A stretch of 64,000 nt of DNA from JBCBSZ01 sp039818945 (lineage in GTDB: Bacteria > Actinomycetota > Acidimicrobiia > Acidimicrobiales > Poriferisodalaceae). The stretch's first letter is position 1, and each line of letters opens with the position of its first letter. A program made the translations under genes and the position numbers. The stretch lies in the NCBI GenBank assembly GCA_039818945.1, contig JBCBSZ010000010.1:38451-102450 (forward strand), given 5' to 3'. Shown here piece by piece: positions 1-8,986 of this stretch. The notes below the pieces were generated by a model, which saw only the letters and a program-made list of their open reading frames with translations, was not told where the DNA came from and made no database searches.

Positions 1-924
1 GTGTTCCGGATCGGCAGCGACGCGCTCGGAACCGCCCGGGCCATCGTCGAGCACGCCCTCGACCCGGCGCTGGCCGAGGCCGGCCTCCCGCCCGGCGCCG
101 TGACCCTCGTCGACTCGTCGGCGCACGCGGCGGGCTGGGCGCTGTTCTCCGATCCGCGGCTCGCTCTGGCCGTCGCCCGGGGCAGCGGGTTCGCCGTGCA
201 CCAGCTCGGCTCGATCGCCCGACAGGCCGGCATCCCCGTCAGCCTCCACGGCACCGGTGGCGCCTGGATGGTTGCCGGAGCAGGGGCCGATCCCGCCGCC
301 CTCGCCGCAGCGGTGACCGCCTCGTTGGACCGGAAGGTCTGCAACACCCTCAACGTCTGCTGCCTCCCCGCCGGGCGCGCCGCCGAGCTCGTGCCGGTGG
401 TGCTCGAGGCGCTCACGGCAGCGGCCGACGCCAGGGAGACCAGCCCGAAGCTGCACGTCGCCGTCGGGTCCGAGGACCACGTCCCCGACGAGTGGTTCGA
501 GCGCACCGGTCCGATCGTGCGCGCCGACGGCACCCACGACGAGGTGCTGGCCGAGCAGATCGACGTGGCCGACCTCGGCACCGAGTGGGAGTGGGAGCAC
601 AGCCCCGAGATGAGTCTGGTCGTCACGGGCTCGGTCGACGAGGCGGTCGAGCTGTGCAACCAGCTGAGCCCCCGCCTCGTCGCCACGTTGATCTCGGAGG
701 ACGCCGCCGAGCAGGACCGCTTCTGGGACACCGTCGACACGCCGTTCGTCGGCAACGGCTTCACCCGCTGGGTCGACGGCCAGTACGCCCTCGGTCGCCC
801 GGAGCTCGGCCTGTCCAACTGGGAGCACGGACGACTCTTCGCCCGCAGCGGCGTGCTGTCGGGCGACTCGGTCCACACCATCCGCACCCGCGCCGTGCAG
901 GACGACCCCAAGCTGCGCCGCTGA
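1..924 (+). CDS. ProA-like aldehyde dehydrogenase, 5'-truncated by window edge
   Basis: The 307 visible residues match the C-terminal three quarters of the glutamate-5-semialdehyde dehydrogenase (ProA) family. The catalytic Cys lies in RKVCNTLNVC at about residue 114, after a segment resembling the NAD-binding part. Family members are about 415 residues, so roughly 100 residues are probably upstream of the window, and the GTG at base 1 may be an internal Val. ProA reduces gamma-glutamyl phosphate in proline synthesis. The C-terminus (RSGVLSGDSVHTIRTRA) lacks the usual ProA ending, so this may be a divergent paralogue with another substrate. A VOC gene follows after 28 bp and could be co-transcribed. 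The fold is a confident call; the substrate is not. Confidence 0.75.
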   Translation: MFRIGSDALGTARAIVEHALDPALAEAGLPPGAVTLVDSSAHAAGWALFSDPRLALAVARGSGFAVHQLGSIARQAGIPVSLHGTGGAWMVAGAGADPAALAAAVTASLDRKVCNTLNVCCLPAGRAAELVPVVLEALTAAADARETSPKLHVAVGSEDHVPDEWFERTGPIVRADGTHDEVLAEQIDVADLGTEWEWEHSPEMSLVVTGSVDEAVELCNQLSPRLVATLISEDAAEQDRFWDTVDTPFVGNGFTRWVDGQYALGRPELGLSNWEHGRLFARSGVLSGDSVHTIRTRAVQDDPKLRR

Positions 925-952
925 GGGACGCGGCCGGGACCATCGAGCACAC

Positions 953-1381
953 GTGGCCGCCCGCGGGTTCCTCAGCCACGTCGACCTCAACGTCGTCGAC
1001 CCATCGGCCTCGATCCCGTTCTACGACACGCTCCTCGGCGCGCTCGGCTTCGAGCGCACCGGGCTCGACTCCCCGGGCCGGGCATCGTGGCGGCTGGTCG
1101 ATGACGGCGGCGCCCACTTCGAGATCGAGGTCCGCCCCCGACCCGACGGCGCCGCGGCGGACCGACACCGGCGCAGCGACCCGGGTCTCGACCACCTGGC
1201 CTTCCACGCCGAGTCCCGCGGCGACGTCGACGCGGTGTTCGAACGGTTGATCGAGGCCGGCCACGAGGTGGACGAGCCGCCGCGGCTCTACGACTATTCG
1301 CCCGGGTACTACGCGATCGGCTTCGACGATCCCGACGGCATCCGGCTCGAGGTCGTCCATGACCCGGCGACCAACCCGTAG
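953..1381 (+). CDS. VOC (glyoxalase/dioxygenase superfamily) protein
   Basis: This is a 142-residue single-module vicinal oxygen chelate protein. It opens with the first beta-alpha-beta unit (FLSHVDLNVVDPSASIPFY) and ends with the second metal-site strand (YYAIGFDDPDGIRLEVVHD). Candidate metal ligands are His10, His in DHLAFHAES and Glu in IRLEVV. The start is GTG, 28 bp after the ProA-like gene, and the whole domain is accounted for from there. VOC proteins range from glyoxalase I to dioxygenases and resistance proteins, and nothing here fixes the substrate. Confidence 0.8.
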   Translation: MAARGFLSHVDLNVVDPSASIPFYDTLLGALGFERTGLDSPGRASWRLVDDGGAHFEIEVRPRPDGAAADRHRRSDPGLDHLAFHAESRGDVDAVFERLIEAGHEVDEPPRLYDYSPGYYAIGFDDPDGIRLEVVHDPATNP

Positions 1382-1400
1382 CCGCCACCCGTTCGCTCGC

Positions 1401-1874
1401 TCAGCCCCCGGGGTTCGAGCCCGACGGCGCCGCCGGCGACCGCTGCGGCGCGTCGCCGGCACCCTCGAGCGCCGACCGGTCGACGGTGAGCAGCAGGAGC
1501 GGCAGGGCGACGAACAGCGTCAACCCGCCGAGGCTCAGCGCGAGGTCGCTCGCGCTCAGCCCGTCGGTGTTGAGCACGTGGTAGGTCAGGTGGGGTACGC
1601 CCCAGACGATCGCGGCGAGAGCGGCGATGTCGACCAGCGGCCGGGTGAGGCGGACGGCGGCGGCGAGGAGGACGACGGCCAGGGCGAGGTTGAGCGCGCC
1701 GACATCGCGGACGAGGTGCTCGTTGTAGGGCCCGTCGACGGCGACCCACGCCCGCCCCAGCCCGGGGAAGCCGTCGTAGAAGGAGCGGGGGGCGAGCAGC
1801 GCCCAGAGCCCGATCTCGGCGCTGACGACGATCAGGTAGCCGAGGGCCACGCGGAACGAGCGTCGGATCGTCAC
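1401..1874 (-). CDS. Small integral membrane protein, function unknown
   Basis: A 157-residue protein with about four hydrophobic segments, near residues 8-25, 57-75, 80-100 and 112-132, separated by short loops such as RDVGALNLALAVVLL and VWGVPHLTYHVLN. It ends in a polar Pro/Ser-rich tail. The GTG start at 1874 reads VTIRRSF and directly precedes the first helix. It is divergent from the MocR regulator at 1950 across a 75-bp region holding repeated AGACCAGT boxes, so shared control is likely. I recognise no characterised family; it resembles small four-helix proteins of unknown function common in actinobacteria. Confidence 0.75.
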   Translation of the reverse strand: MTIRRSFRVALGYLIVVSAEIGLWALLAPRSFYDGFPGLGRAWVAVDGPYNEHLVRDVGALNLALAVVLLAAAVRLTRPLVDIAALAAIVWGVPHLTYHVLNTDGLSASDLALSLGGLTLFVALPLLLLTVDRSALEGAGDAPQRSPAAPSGSNPGG

Positions 1875-1899
1875 GCCTGCGACCGTAGGGCGAGGTGAT

Positions 1900-1941
1900 C
1901 TGGTCCGACAGACCAGTTCCGGTGAAGATGAGCAGACCAGT
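1900..1941. promoter_or_regulatory. Candidate MocR-family operator with direct and inverted boxes
   Basis: The divergent intergenic region contains CTGGTC-CGACA-GACCAG (1900-1916), a perfect 6-bp inverted repeat. The box CAGACCAGT is also repeated directly at 1909-1917 and 1933-1941, 24 bp apart, just before the regulator's ATG at 1950. MocR/PdxR proteins are known to bind direct repeats near their own divergent promoters. Autoregulation and control of the membrane protein gene are inferred. Confidence 0.55.
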
Positions 1942-1949
1942 GAGGCACC

Positions 1950-3326
1950 ATGCGTGAGCTCCAGCTCGACCTGGACCCGACGCTCGGCCGGCGTGCGGCG
2001 CTCGAAGCGGCGATCCGCGGGGCGATCCGTGACGGGCGCCTGACGCGGGGAACGGTGGTCCCGTCGACCCGGGCGCTCGCCGCCGACCTCGGGTGCTCGC
2101 GGGCCACCGTGGTCGCCGCCTACGACCAGCTCGTCGCCGAGGGGTTCCTCCTCGCCGAGCAGGGCCGCTCGACGCGGGTCGCCGCCGTGCACGCTCCGGA
2201 GACGCCAGCCCGGGACCACAACCCGCTCGGTCCGACCTTCGACCACGACTTCCGCCCCGGCGAGCCGGATCCGAGCTCCTTCCCGCGCCGGGAGTGGCTC
2301 CGCTCGCTCCGGCGGGTCATGAGCGACGCGCCCGACGACGTGTTCGGGTACGCCGACCCGCGGGGCCACCTCGCGCTCCGCTCCGCGCTCGCCGACCACC
2401 TCGGCCGGACGCGCTCGGTCGTGGCGCACCCGTCGGCGGTCCAGGTCGTCCCCGGGTTCGTCGCCGGCCTCGCGTTCCTCGGTGAGCTGTTCGTCCGCCA
2501 CGGTCGCGGGCGGATCGCGGTCGAGGACCCGATGCTGTTCTTCCACCGGGACGTCCTCCGCGTCGTGGGGGTCGAGATCGTGCCGGTCGCCGTCGACGAC
2601 GACGGGCTGCGCACCGACCTGCTGGAGGGCCTCGAGGTCGACGCCGTGCTCGTCTGCGCCGCTCACCAGTACCCGCTGGGCGGAGCGCTGGCCCCCGAGC
2701 GCAGGACGCGACTCGTCGAGTGGGCCGAGACGACCGACACCTGGATCATCGAGGACGACTACGACGGCGAGTTCCGCTACGACCGCCGCCCGGTCGGCGC
2801 CCTCCAGGCGCTGGCCCCGGATCGGGTCGTCCACTGCGGCACGGCGAGCAAGACGCTGGGCGCGGGGCTCCGGCTCGCCTGGCTGACGGTTCCGCCCCGC
2901 CTGCGCTCCCGCGTCGGACGAACCGTGCACCTGCGGGCGGGTGTCCCGTCGGTCGACCAGCTCGCGCTCGCCGACCTCATCGAGCGCGGCGCGCTCGATC
3001 GCCACGTCCGCAACGTCCGCGCCCGCTACGCGCGCCGGCGCACGCAGCTGCGGAGCGGGCTCGCCGACGTGCCGTGGCTCGACCTGTCGTCCCACGAGGC
3101 CGGGCTCCACCTCACCGCCCGACTCACCGAGCCGGCCCTCGACGAGACGTCGATCATCGCCGCTGCGGCGACGGCCTCGATCGGGCTCCTGGGGCTCGAG
3201 CCGCACTACGCCGAGGCGACGACGGTCCGCGAGCGGGGGCTCGTGCTCGGCGTCAGCCGGATCCCGGAGCACCGCTTCGCGACCGGCCTGGACCGTCTCC
3301 TTGCCGTCCTCCACTCCCTCGGCTGA
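1950..3326 (+). CDS. MocR/PdxR-type regulator (GntR HTH fused to aminotransferase fold)
   Basis: At 458 residues this is the usual size for a MocR-type regulator. Residues about 16-78 form a GntR winged helix (STRALAADLGCSRATVVAAY). The rest is a fold-type I aminotransferase-like domain. The PLP lysine is Lys301 in GTASKTLGAGLRLAW, and the cofactor-contacting Asp is in WIIEDDYDGEF. PLP or a PLP-amino acid adduct probably acts as effector rather than catalytic cofactor, as in PdxR and GabR. The ATG lies just after a GTGAGG. The divergent partner encodes a membrane protein, not a pyridoxal synthase, so the regulated metabolite is unknown. Confidence 0.9.
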   Translation: MRELQLDLDPTLGRRAALEAAIRGAIRDGRLTRGTVVPSTRALAADLGCSRATVVAAYDQLVAEGFLLAEQGRSTRVAAVHAPETPARDHNPLGPTFDHDFRPGEPDPSSFPRREWLRSLRRVMSDAPDDVFGYADPRGHLALRSALADHLGRTRSVVAHPSAVQVVPGFVAGLAFLGELFVRHGRGRIAVEDPMLFFHRDVLRVVGVEIVPVAVDDDGLRTDLLEGLEVDAVLVCAAHQYPLGGALAPERRTRLVEWAETTDTWIIEDDYDGEFRYDRRPVGALQALAPDRVVHCGTASKTLGAGLRLAWLTVPPRLRSRVGRTVHLRAGVPSVDQLALADLIERGALDRHVRNVRARYARRRTQLRSGLADVPWLDLSSHEAGLHLTARLTEPALDETSIIAAAATASIGLLGLEPHYAEATTVRERGLVLGVSRIPEHRFATGLDRLLAVLHSLG

Positions 3327-3388
3327 CCACCGCTGACGAATCGCGCCCGGATCCTGAAGATCCCGCCTCGACCTGCCGATGGGGCGCC

Positions 3389-4486
3389 ATGGCACGTGCG
3401 CGCGCAGCCCTCCGGTACCTGACCGTCCTGCTCTCCGTGGTGCTCGTCGCCGCGGCCTGCGGTGGCGACGACGGCACGACGGTCGATGCCGTCGGGCCCG
3501 ACGTCGCGATCGAGGCCTCGCCGGCGTTCCTCGCCTCGGTCGCCGAGCGCAGCGACGCGGCCAGCTACCGCTTCGAGCTGGACATGAACATGCGGATGGA
3601 CCTCGGCTTCGAAGCGATCGACATCGACCCGGACGAGCCGTTCGTCTACGGCGCGCAGGCCAGCCCGGAGCTGCTCTCGATGACCCTCGACCTCGGGGTG
3701 TTCTTCGAGGCGATGATCGAAGGGATGGGCGACCTCGGGGCCGGGATGGAGGCGTTCCTGCCCGACGGCGACTCGATGCGCATCGACATGGTCGTGGACG
3801 GGGAGACGCTCTGGATGCGGGCTCCGGCATTCGCCGAGATCGCCGCGCTCGACCCCTCGATCGGCGCCGACCCGACCTTGGCGCCGTTCCTGAGCCTCGG
3901 CGAGCAGTGGGGCCGCGTCGACATCGGCGACCTGGAGGGGAAGGTCCCGGCGAGCGATCTCGCCGCGCTGGCCGGCACACAGGCCGTCGCCCCCGAGGAC
4001 ATGCTGTCGCTCCTCGGCGACGTCGAGGACGTGACCGAGCTCGGCACCGACGAGATCCGGGGTGTCGCGGTGACCGGTCTCCGTGGCGTCACCACGTTCG
4101 GGGCGCTGCTCGAGGCCCAGGGCCAGTCGATCGAGGACTTCCAGGAGCAGATGGGCATGGGTGCCGGGATGGACCCGATCACCGCCCGGGAGATGGAGCA
4201 GGCCATGTCGGCGTTCATCGACTCACCGGCCGACTTCGCCGTCTGGGTCGACCGGGCCGGCATGCTCCGCCGCTTCGAGTTCGACATGGACCTCGGCGCG
4301 ATGATGGCGGAGCTCGCCGGCGATCTGGGCCCGATGATGGGCGGCATGGAGTTCTCGGTCGGCTACGTGATGGACATCTTCGACTACGGCCAGGACGTGG
4401 GCGTCGAGGTCCCGAACCCGGAGAACCCGGTCGACCTGACGTCGCTGTTCGCCTCGCTCCTCGCCGGCGGCGCGACCATCAGCTGA
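3389..4486 (+). CDS. Secreted lipoprotein of unknown function
   Basis: A 365-residue lipoprotein with a Sec signal of about 24 residues ending in the lipobox VAAACGGD, then a Gly/Asp linker. The mature part has many Met residues in alpha/beta-like segments (MNMRMDLGFEAIDI, MEFSVGYVMDIFDYG). It lists threshold-like hydrophobic stretches but no catalytic motif I recognise. It may belong to the LppX/LprG-like group of lipid-carrier lipoproteins, since its layout (lipoprotein, extended central sheet region, conserved W near the middle) is compatible, but sequence identity is not evident to me. Its stop abuts the convergent beta-galactosidase stop with no spacer. Confidence 0.7.
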   Translation: MARARAALRYLTVLLSVVLVAAACGGDDGTTVDAVGPDVAIEASPAFLASVAERSDAASYRFELDMNMRMDLGFEAIDIDPDEPFVYGAQASPELLSMTLDLGVFFEAMIEGMGDLGAGMEAFLPDGDSMRIDMVVDGETLWMRAPAFAEIAALDPSIGADPTLAPFLSLGEQWGRVDIGDLEGKVPASDLAALAGTQAVAPEDMLSLLGDVEDVTELGTDEIRGVAVTGLRGVTTFGALLEAQGQSIEDFQEQMGMGAGMDPITAREMEQAMSAFIDSPADFAVWVDRAGMLRRFEFDMDLGAMMAELAGDLGPMMGGMEFSVGYVMDIFDYGQDVGVEVPNPENPVDLTSLFASLLAGGATIS

Positions 4487-6487
4487 TCAGACGTCCTCGG
4501 CCACCACGGCGACACCGCCCGCCTCGATCAGGAGCGCGGGGCCCGTGCGGCCACCGAGGAGGTCGCGGCCGGTGACGGCGATCTCGACCGCGGCGTCGCC
4601 GTGGTTGACGACGAACACGAAGGTCCCGCTCGGACCGCGCCGCCGCACCGCCTCGACGCCGTCCGGCAGCCCCGGCAGGACCGGGCGCACCCCCGCCTCC
4701 CCGACGACGATGTCGAGCAGGCCGGCGAGGCCGTCGGGCTCGAGCCGCGTCCCGAGGTACCACGCCACCCCGTCGCCGACGGTGTGCCTCGTGACCGCCG
4801 GGGACCCGACGTAGGGACCGGTCCGGTAGGTGACCACCGCCTCGGCGCCGCGGAGGTGGGTGTGCTCGACCCACGTCGTGGCCCTCGTCCCGTCGGTGAG
4901 CTCGACGATGTCGCCGTCGGCGAGCGGGTGGAGCTCCTCGGTGACGATGCCGAGCAGGTCCCGGAACGCACCCGGGTAGCCGCCGGGCCGGACGTGATCG
5001 TGCTGGTCGACGATGCCGCTGAAGTAGGTCACCAACGCCACACCGCCGGCGGCGACGAACCGCTCCAGCTCGGCGATGGCGCCGTTGTCGACCATGGTCA
5101 GCGTCGGCACCAGGACGAGCCGATAGCCGTCGAGGGATGCGCCGGCCCGGACCACGTCGACCGTGATGCCGGCCTGCCACAGCGCACGGTGCAGCGCCCG
5201 GGCCTGGTCGGGGTAGCGGACCGCCTGGCTGGGCCGCGAGTCGAGCTCGTTGGTCCACCAGCTGTCCCAGTCGTAGACCAGCGCCACCGACGCCTCGACC
5301 GTCGTGCCGACGACCTCGTCGAGCCGGCCGAGCGCGGCGCCGAGGGACACGACGTCTCGCCACACCTTGGTGTCGGTGCCGGCGTGGGGGACCATCGCCG
5401 AGTGGTACTTCTCGGCGCCCGCCACCGACTGGCGCCACTGGAAGAACATGGCGCCGTCCGCGCCCCGGGCCACGTGCTGGAGGCTGTGGCGCTGGAGCTC
5501 GCCCGCTCGCTTCGGGACGTTGCGCTCCTGCCAGTTCACGGCGCTCGTCGAGTGCTCCATCACCACCCACGGGTCGCCGCCGGCGAGGCCGCGCGAGACG
5601 TCGGCGCAGTACGCGAGCTCGATGTGCGCCTCGGGGTCGACCGAGTGGGTGTAGTGGTCGATCGCGACCACGTCGACGTGGGACGCGAACGCCCAGTAGT
5701 CGACCGGCTCGAAGCCGCTGCCGATCACGAAGTTCGTCGTGACGGGCACGGTGGGTGTGACGCGGCGGAGGATGTCGCGCTCGGCGCAGAAGAGGGCGAT
5801 CAGCTCATCGGTCGAGAAGCGCCGGAAGTCGAGCTGCTGGGTGGGGTTGGGGAAGCTCGGCGCGGCGCGGGGCGGGAGCACCTCCTCCCACCGGTGATAG
5901 CGCTGGCTCCAGAAGTTCGTGCCCCACGCGCGGTTGAGGCCGTCGAGCGTGCCGTAGCGCTCCTCCAGCCAGCGGCGGAAGGCGGCGGCCGACACGTCGC
6001 AGTAGCACCGGCTCACGTGGCAGCCGTACTCGTTGCTCACGTGCCACACGCGCAGCGCCGGATGCTCGCCGTAGCGCTCGGCGATCCGCTCGGTGAGGAT
6101 CGCGGCACGCTCGCGGAAGATCGGCGAGCTCGGGCAGTACGCCTGGCGGGCACCGGGCGACAGCCGGATCCCGGTGGCGGTGACCGGCAGGGTCTCGGGG
6201 TGGCGGGCGGCCAACCACGGCGGCGGCGACGCCGTGGCGTTGGCCAGGTTGACCCCGATCCCCCCGCCGTCGAGGAGATCGAGCACCCGATCGAGCCACC
6301 CGAACTCGAACCGGTCCGGCTCGGGTTCGAGCAGCGCCCACGAGAAGATCGCCACGCTGACGAGGTTGACGCCCGCCTCCTGCATCAGCCGGACGTCGTC
6401 GACCCAGACCTCCTCGTCCCACTGCTCCGGGTTGTAGTCACCGCCGTGGATCATCCGGTCCCACGGCCAGGCGAGGTCGTCAGCCAC
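4487..6487 (-). CDS. GH42 beta-galactosidase
   Basis: A 666-residue glycoside hydrolase family 42 enzyme that hydrolyses terminal beta-galactosides. The acid/base is Glu153 in HVSNEYGCH and the nucleophile Glu311 in WVVMEHSTS, close to the equivalent residues of Thermus A4 beta-galactosidase. A Cys cluster right after Glu153 (GCHVSRCYC) fits the family zinc site. The N-terminal TIM barrel carries GGDYNPEQWDEEVW. Trimerisation and C-terminal beta domains follow. No signal peptide is seen, so it is probably cytoplasmic. The GTG start overlaps the stop of the upstream GT-B-like gene (8 bp), indicating translational coupling. The natural substrate may be a galactoside made or handled by that partner. 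Confidence 0.92.
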   Translation of the reverse strand: MADDLAWPWDRMIHGGDYNPEQWDEEVWVDDVRLMQEAGVNLVSVAIFSWALLEPEPDRFEFGWLDRVLDLLDGGGIGVNLANATASPPPWLAARHPETLPVTATGIRLSPGARQAYCPSSPIFRERAAILTERIAERYGEHPALRVWHVSNEYGCHVSRCYCDVSAAAFRRWLEERYGTLDGLNRAWGTNFWSQRYHRWEEVLPPRAAPSFPNPTQQLDFRRFSTDELIALFCAERDILRRVTPTVPVTTNFVIGSGFEPVDYWAFASHVDVVAIDHYTHSVDPEAHIELAYCADVSRGLAGGDPWVVMEHSTSAVNWQERNVPKRAGELQRHSLQHVARGADGAMFFQWRQSVAGAEKYHSAMVPHAGTDTKVWRDVVSLGAALGRLDEVVGTTVEASVALVYDWDSWWTNELDSRPSQAVRYPDQARALHRALWQAGITVDVVRAGASLDGYRLVLVPTLTMVDNGAIAELERFVAAGGVALVTYFSGIVDQHDHVRPGGYPGAFRDLLGIVTEELHPLADGDIVELTDGTRATTWVEHTHLRGAEAVVTYRTGPYVGSPAVTRHTVGDGVAWYLGTRLEPDGLAGLLDIVVGEAGVRPVLPGLPDGVEAVRRRGPSGTFVFVVNHGDAAVEIAVTGRDLLGGRTGPALLIEAGGVAVVAEDV

Positions 6488-8024
6488 GCTCGACGTGGCT
6501 GCCCTCCGGCACGCGCTTCCACGTCGTCCCGGTCGCGAGCGCGACGCACTGGTAGGCGCCGTCGTAGATGCCGATGTGCTTGTTCTTGACGATGCAGTCG
6601 CAGAACATCTCGAGCAGGTCGGTCTCCTTCGTGAGGAGGTCGATGGCCTGCAGCGTCCGCGGGATGGTGCGGGTCTCGATGGTGCCGTCGCCGACCTCGG
6701 CGCCCCGGATGGCACCCCACGCCTCGTGGGCGCCGACGCGCTCGTTGAAGATCTTCGGCACGGGGTAGAAGGCGAGCTCCGACGGCTTCGTGATCAGCAC
6801 GTCGCTGACGCGCATCAGGTAGTTGGTGGCGTAGACCCCGTGGAAGGTGTTGTCGAAGAGCAGCACGTGCAGGCCGGAGGCCTCGCTGTCGCGGATCTCG
6901 TCGGCGAAGGCCCGGGTCTCGTCCCAGGTGAAGTGGGTCTGCACGCTCGACGCCGCCGCGCCGAGCTCGGCCTGCAGCCAGTCCCAGTTGTCGGCGTGGT
7001 CGCCGAGGTTGACGAACAGCGTCAGCTCGCCGCGGTCGATCATCGGCCGGCAGTGGTCGATGATCGCCTTGAAGAGCTCGCGCTGGGCGCCGGCGCCGCC
7101 CATGGTCAGCAGGAAGCGCCGGGGCTCCCCGTTGGCCATGCGGGCCAGGCGCGCTGCGCAGTCGACCTCGATGTTCTCGACCAGCTCGTGGTCGATGTGG
7201 TGCCCGACGTACTCGATGGCGTCGGCCGGGGTCGGGTTGAGGATCCGGTCGTCCTCCGCGAACCCGTTCATGATGCGGAACCCGTAGTAGCCCGACGGCG
7301 ACTGCACCGCGTGGGTCGCGCCCTCGGTCAGCTGGAAGGCCATCGGCCAGTTGTCGAACATCATGTCGACGACGTTGGTCATGCCGCCGGCCACCGCGCC
7401 CATGCAGTTCCACATGTGCGCCGTGAGGATCGGCATGTCCGACGGCAGCGCGTGGTGGAGGTTCGCGAACAGCTCGCTCTTGCGGTAGTCGCGGGCGTTG
7501 GCCTTGAGGAACCGCCACGGCCAGCCGATCGCCTGGTTGTTGAGGAGCCAGTTGAGGCCGGGCAGCGTCTTGTCGCCGGAGGTGACCGACTCCCACACGT
7601 ACTTGTTGAAGGCGCCGCTGCGCTGCGAGACCCGGGAGTACTTGCTGTAGTTCGTGTTCCACCAGTTGATGGCGTCCTGGGTGATGCCCGGGATCCCCAG
7701 CAGGTCCAGCCACAGCGGGGTGTACCCCATGGCCTGCGCGGCCGAGGCACCCGCCATGGCGATGCGGTAGTGGCCGAAGCCCATGCGGATGGTCGAGATG
7801 ACCACGCCGGTCTCGGGATCGATGGGATCGCCGTCGGTGCCGCGCACGACGTTGCGGATGCCGAGCACGTCGCCGAGCTCCGGGTTGTCCACCACGCTCA
7901 GCTCGTACCGCTCGTTCGCGTCGTAGTCGAACTGCTTGACGAACATCTGCTGCCACTCGAGGGCCTTGCGGTCCTGGGCGGGCGTGATCGTGTTGCCGTA
8001 GAGCGAGAAGCGCTGCTTGTCCAT
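6480..8024 (-). CDS. Large conserved protein with GT-B (GT28/MGDG synthase-like) motifs
   Basis: A 514-residue protein of an uncharacterised family (possibly the one catalogued as DUF6938; recalled, not checked). Three motifs fall where a GT28-type GT-B glycosyltransferase would have them: MGFGHYRIA (81-89), like the N-terminal glycine loop; LTMGGAGAQ (307-315), like MurG's GG loop; and SDVLITKPSELAFYPVP (407-423), like the donor-binding 'TKxG' region. The central part is rich in Trp, His and Met. There is a strong AAGGAG 5 nt before the ATG. It overlaps the GH42 gene by 8 bp and follows a thioesterase gene, so a role in making a glycosylated lipid or galactoside is possible but unproven. Confidence 0.7.
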   Translation of the reverse strand: MDKQRFSLYGNTITPAQDRKALEWQQMFVKQFDYDANERYELSVVDNPELGDVLGIRNVVRGTDGDPIDPETGVVISTIRMGFGHYRIAMAGASAAQAMGYTPLWLDLLGIPGITQDAINWWNTNYSKYSRVSQRSGAFNKYVWESVTSGDKTLPGLNWLLNNQAIGWPWRFLKANARDYRKSELFANLHHALPSDMPILTAHMWNCMGAVAGGMTNVVDMMFDNWPMAFQLTEGATHAVQSPSGYYGFRIMNGFAEDDRILNPTPADAIEYVGHHIDHELVENIEVDCAARLARMANGEPRRFLLTMGGAGAQRELFKAIIDHCRPMIDRGELTLFVNLGDHADNWDWLQAELGAAASSVQTHFTWDETRAFADEIRDSEASGLHVLLFDNTFHGVYATNYLMRVSDVLITKPSELAFYPVPKIFNERVGAHEAWGAIRGAEVGDGTIETRTIPRTLQAIDLLTKETDLLEMFCDCIVKNKHIGIYDGAYQCVALATGTTWKRVPEGSHVERG

Positions 8025-8103
8025 CGATGCTCCTTCGTCGGACCGGTTCCGACAGCGACCGGACGCTAGTGCCCTGACCACGAGAGCGAGCGAGCGCCGC
8101 TCG

Positions 8104-8916
8104 TCACGACCGCGGTCGGCGCCGGCGGAGCAGCACCTCCTGGGCGACGGAGGCGATGTGGACGCCGTCCGCTGCGAGGACGTTCCCGGTGGTGAGCCCG
8201 CGGCCGCCGGTGAGCCCGTGGGAGTCCATGTCGAAGTAGTGCCACCGGTCGACCCGGCTCGGGCGGTGGAACCACATGGCGTGATCGAGCGACGCCCCCA
8301 TGAACAGCGATCGGTCGGTGCGGTCGCCGACGCTGTCGGGGTGGCTCGACCGGGCCGCCGAGGTCGGTGCGGCGTCGGACATGAACGAGAGCGCGCACGC
8401 CTGCAGGATCGGATCGTCTCCCAGCTCGGCCCGGAGCCGGATCCAGTGGGCGGCCCAGCCGGTGCGCGTCGGGAGCGCCCGCCGGTCGAGCAGGCCGCCC
8501 CAGCCGGTGTCGTCGAGCGACGGGTCGTCGGGGGCCGGCAGGTCGGCGGGCAGCTCGACGATCTGGACGTCGGCCTCCTCCTCGACGACCTGGAACGAGC
8601 AGGCGAGGTTGAGGATCGCGCCGCCCGACTGCCGGGCCACGACCATGCGGGTCGAGAACGAGCGACCGTCGCGCAGGCGGTCGACCTCGTAGCGCACGGG
8701 CTCGGTGTGCGTGCCGGGCCGGATGAAGTAGGCGTGGAGCGAGTGGACGGCGTGCTCCTCGCGGACCGTGTGCGCGGCCGCTCGCAGGCCCTGGGCCAGG
8801 ACCTGCCCACCGAAGAGACGATCCCACGGATAGCGGGCCGCCAGCCCCACCCAGGTCTCGGGACCGTGGGGCTCCAGGGTCAACAGGTCCAGGAAGTCGA
8901 CGTCGTCGATGCGCAT
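8104..8916 (-). CDS. tesB: Acyl-CoA thioesterase II
   Basis: At 270 residues, this is a double-hotdog acyl-CoA thioesterase. The first hotdog has RLFGGQVLAQGLRAA and HSLHAYFIRPG. The second has CALSFMSDAAP, whose Asp181 matches the E. coli TesB catalytic Asp, then GASLDHAMWFHRP with Ser209 at the usual Thr position, and the catalytic Gln in SVAQEVLLR. It hydrolyses medium- and long-chain acyl-CoAs to free fatty acids and CoA in the cytoplasm. It lies 79 bp upstream of the GT-B-like gene on the same strand, and its 5' end overlaps nothing essential of the divergent WYL gene. Confidence 0.92.
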   Translation of the reverse strand: MRIDDVDFLDLLTLEPHGPETWVGLAARYPWDRLFGGQVLAQGLRAAAHTVREEHAVHSLHAYFIRPGTHTEPVRYEVDRLRDGRSFSTRMVVARQSGGAILNLACSFQVVEEEADVQIVELPADLPAPDDPSLDDTGWGGLLDRRALPTRTGWAAHWIRLRAELGDDPILQACALSFMSDAAPTSAARSSHPDSVGDRTDRSLFMGASLDHAMWFHRPSRVDRWHYFDMDSHGLTGGRGLTTGNVLAADGVHIASVAQEVLLRRRRPRS

Positions 8917-8986
8917 GACCCGGCGATCATGTCACCCTCGGCGTCTCGCCGCAGCCGGTGCACCACCCCCTCGTCAAGATGGTGCG

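Noticed and set aside
1401..3980. 859-residue minus-strand reading frame across the MocR gene
   Set aside because: Only its C-terminal 157 residues (from the GTG at 1874) look like a protein. The upstream part is Arg/Pro/Gly-rich out-of-frame translation of the MocR gene and lipoprotein gene.
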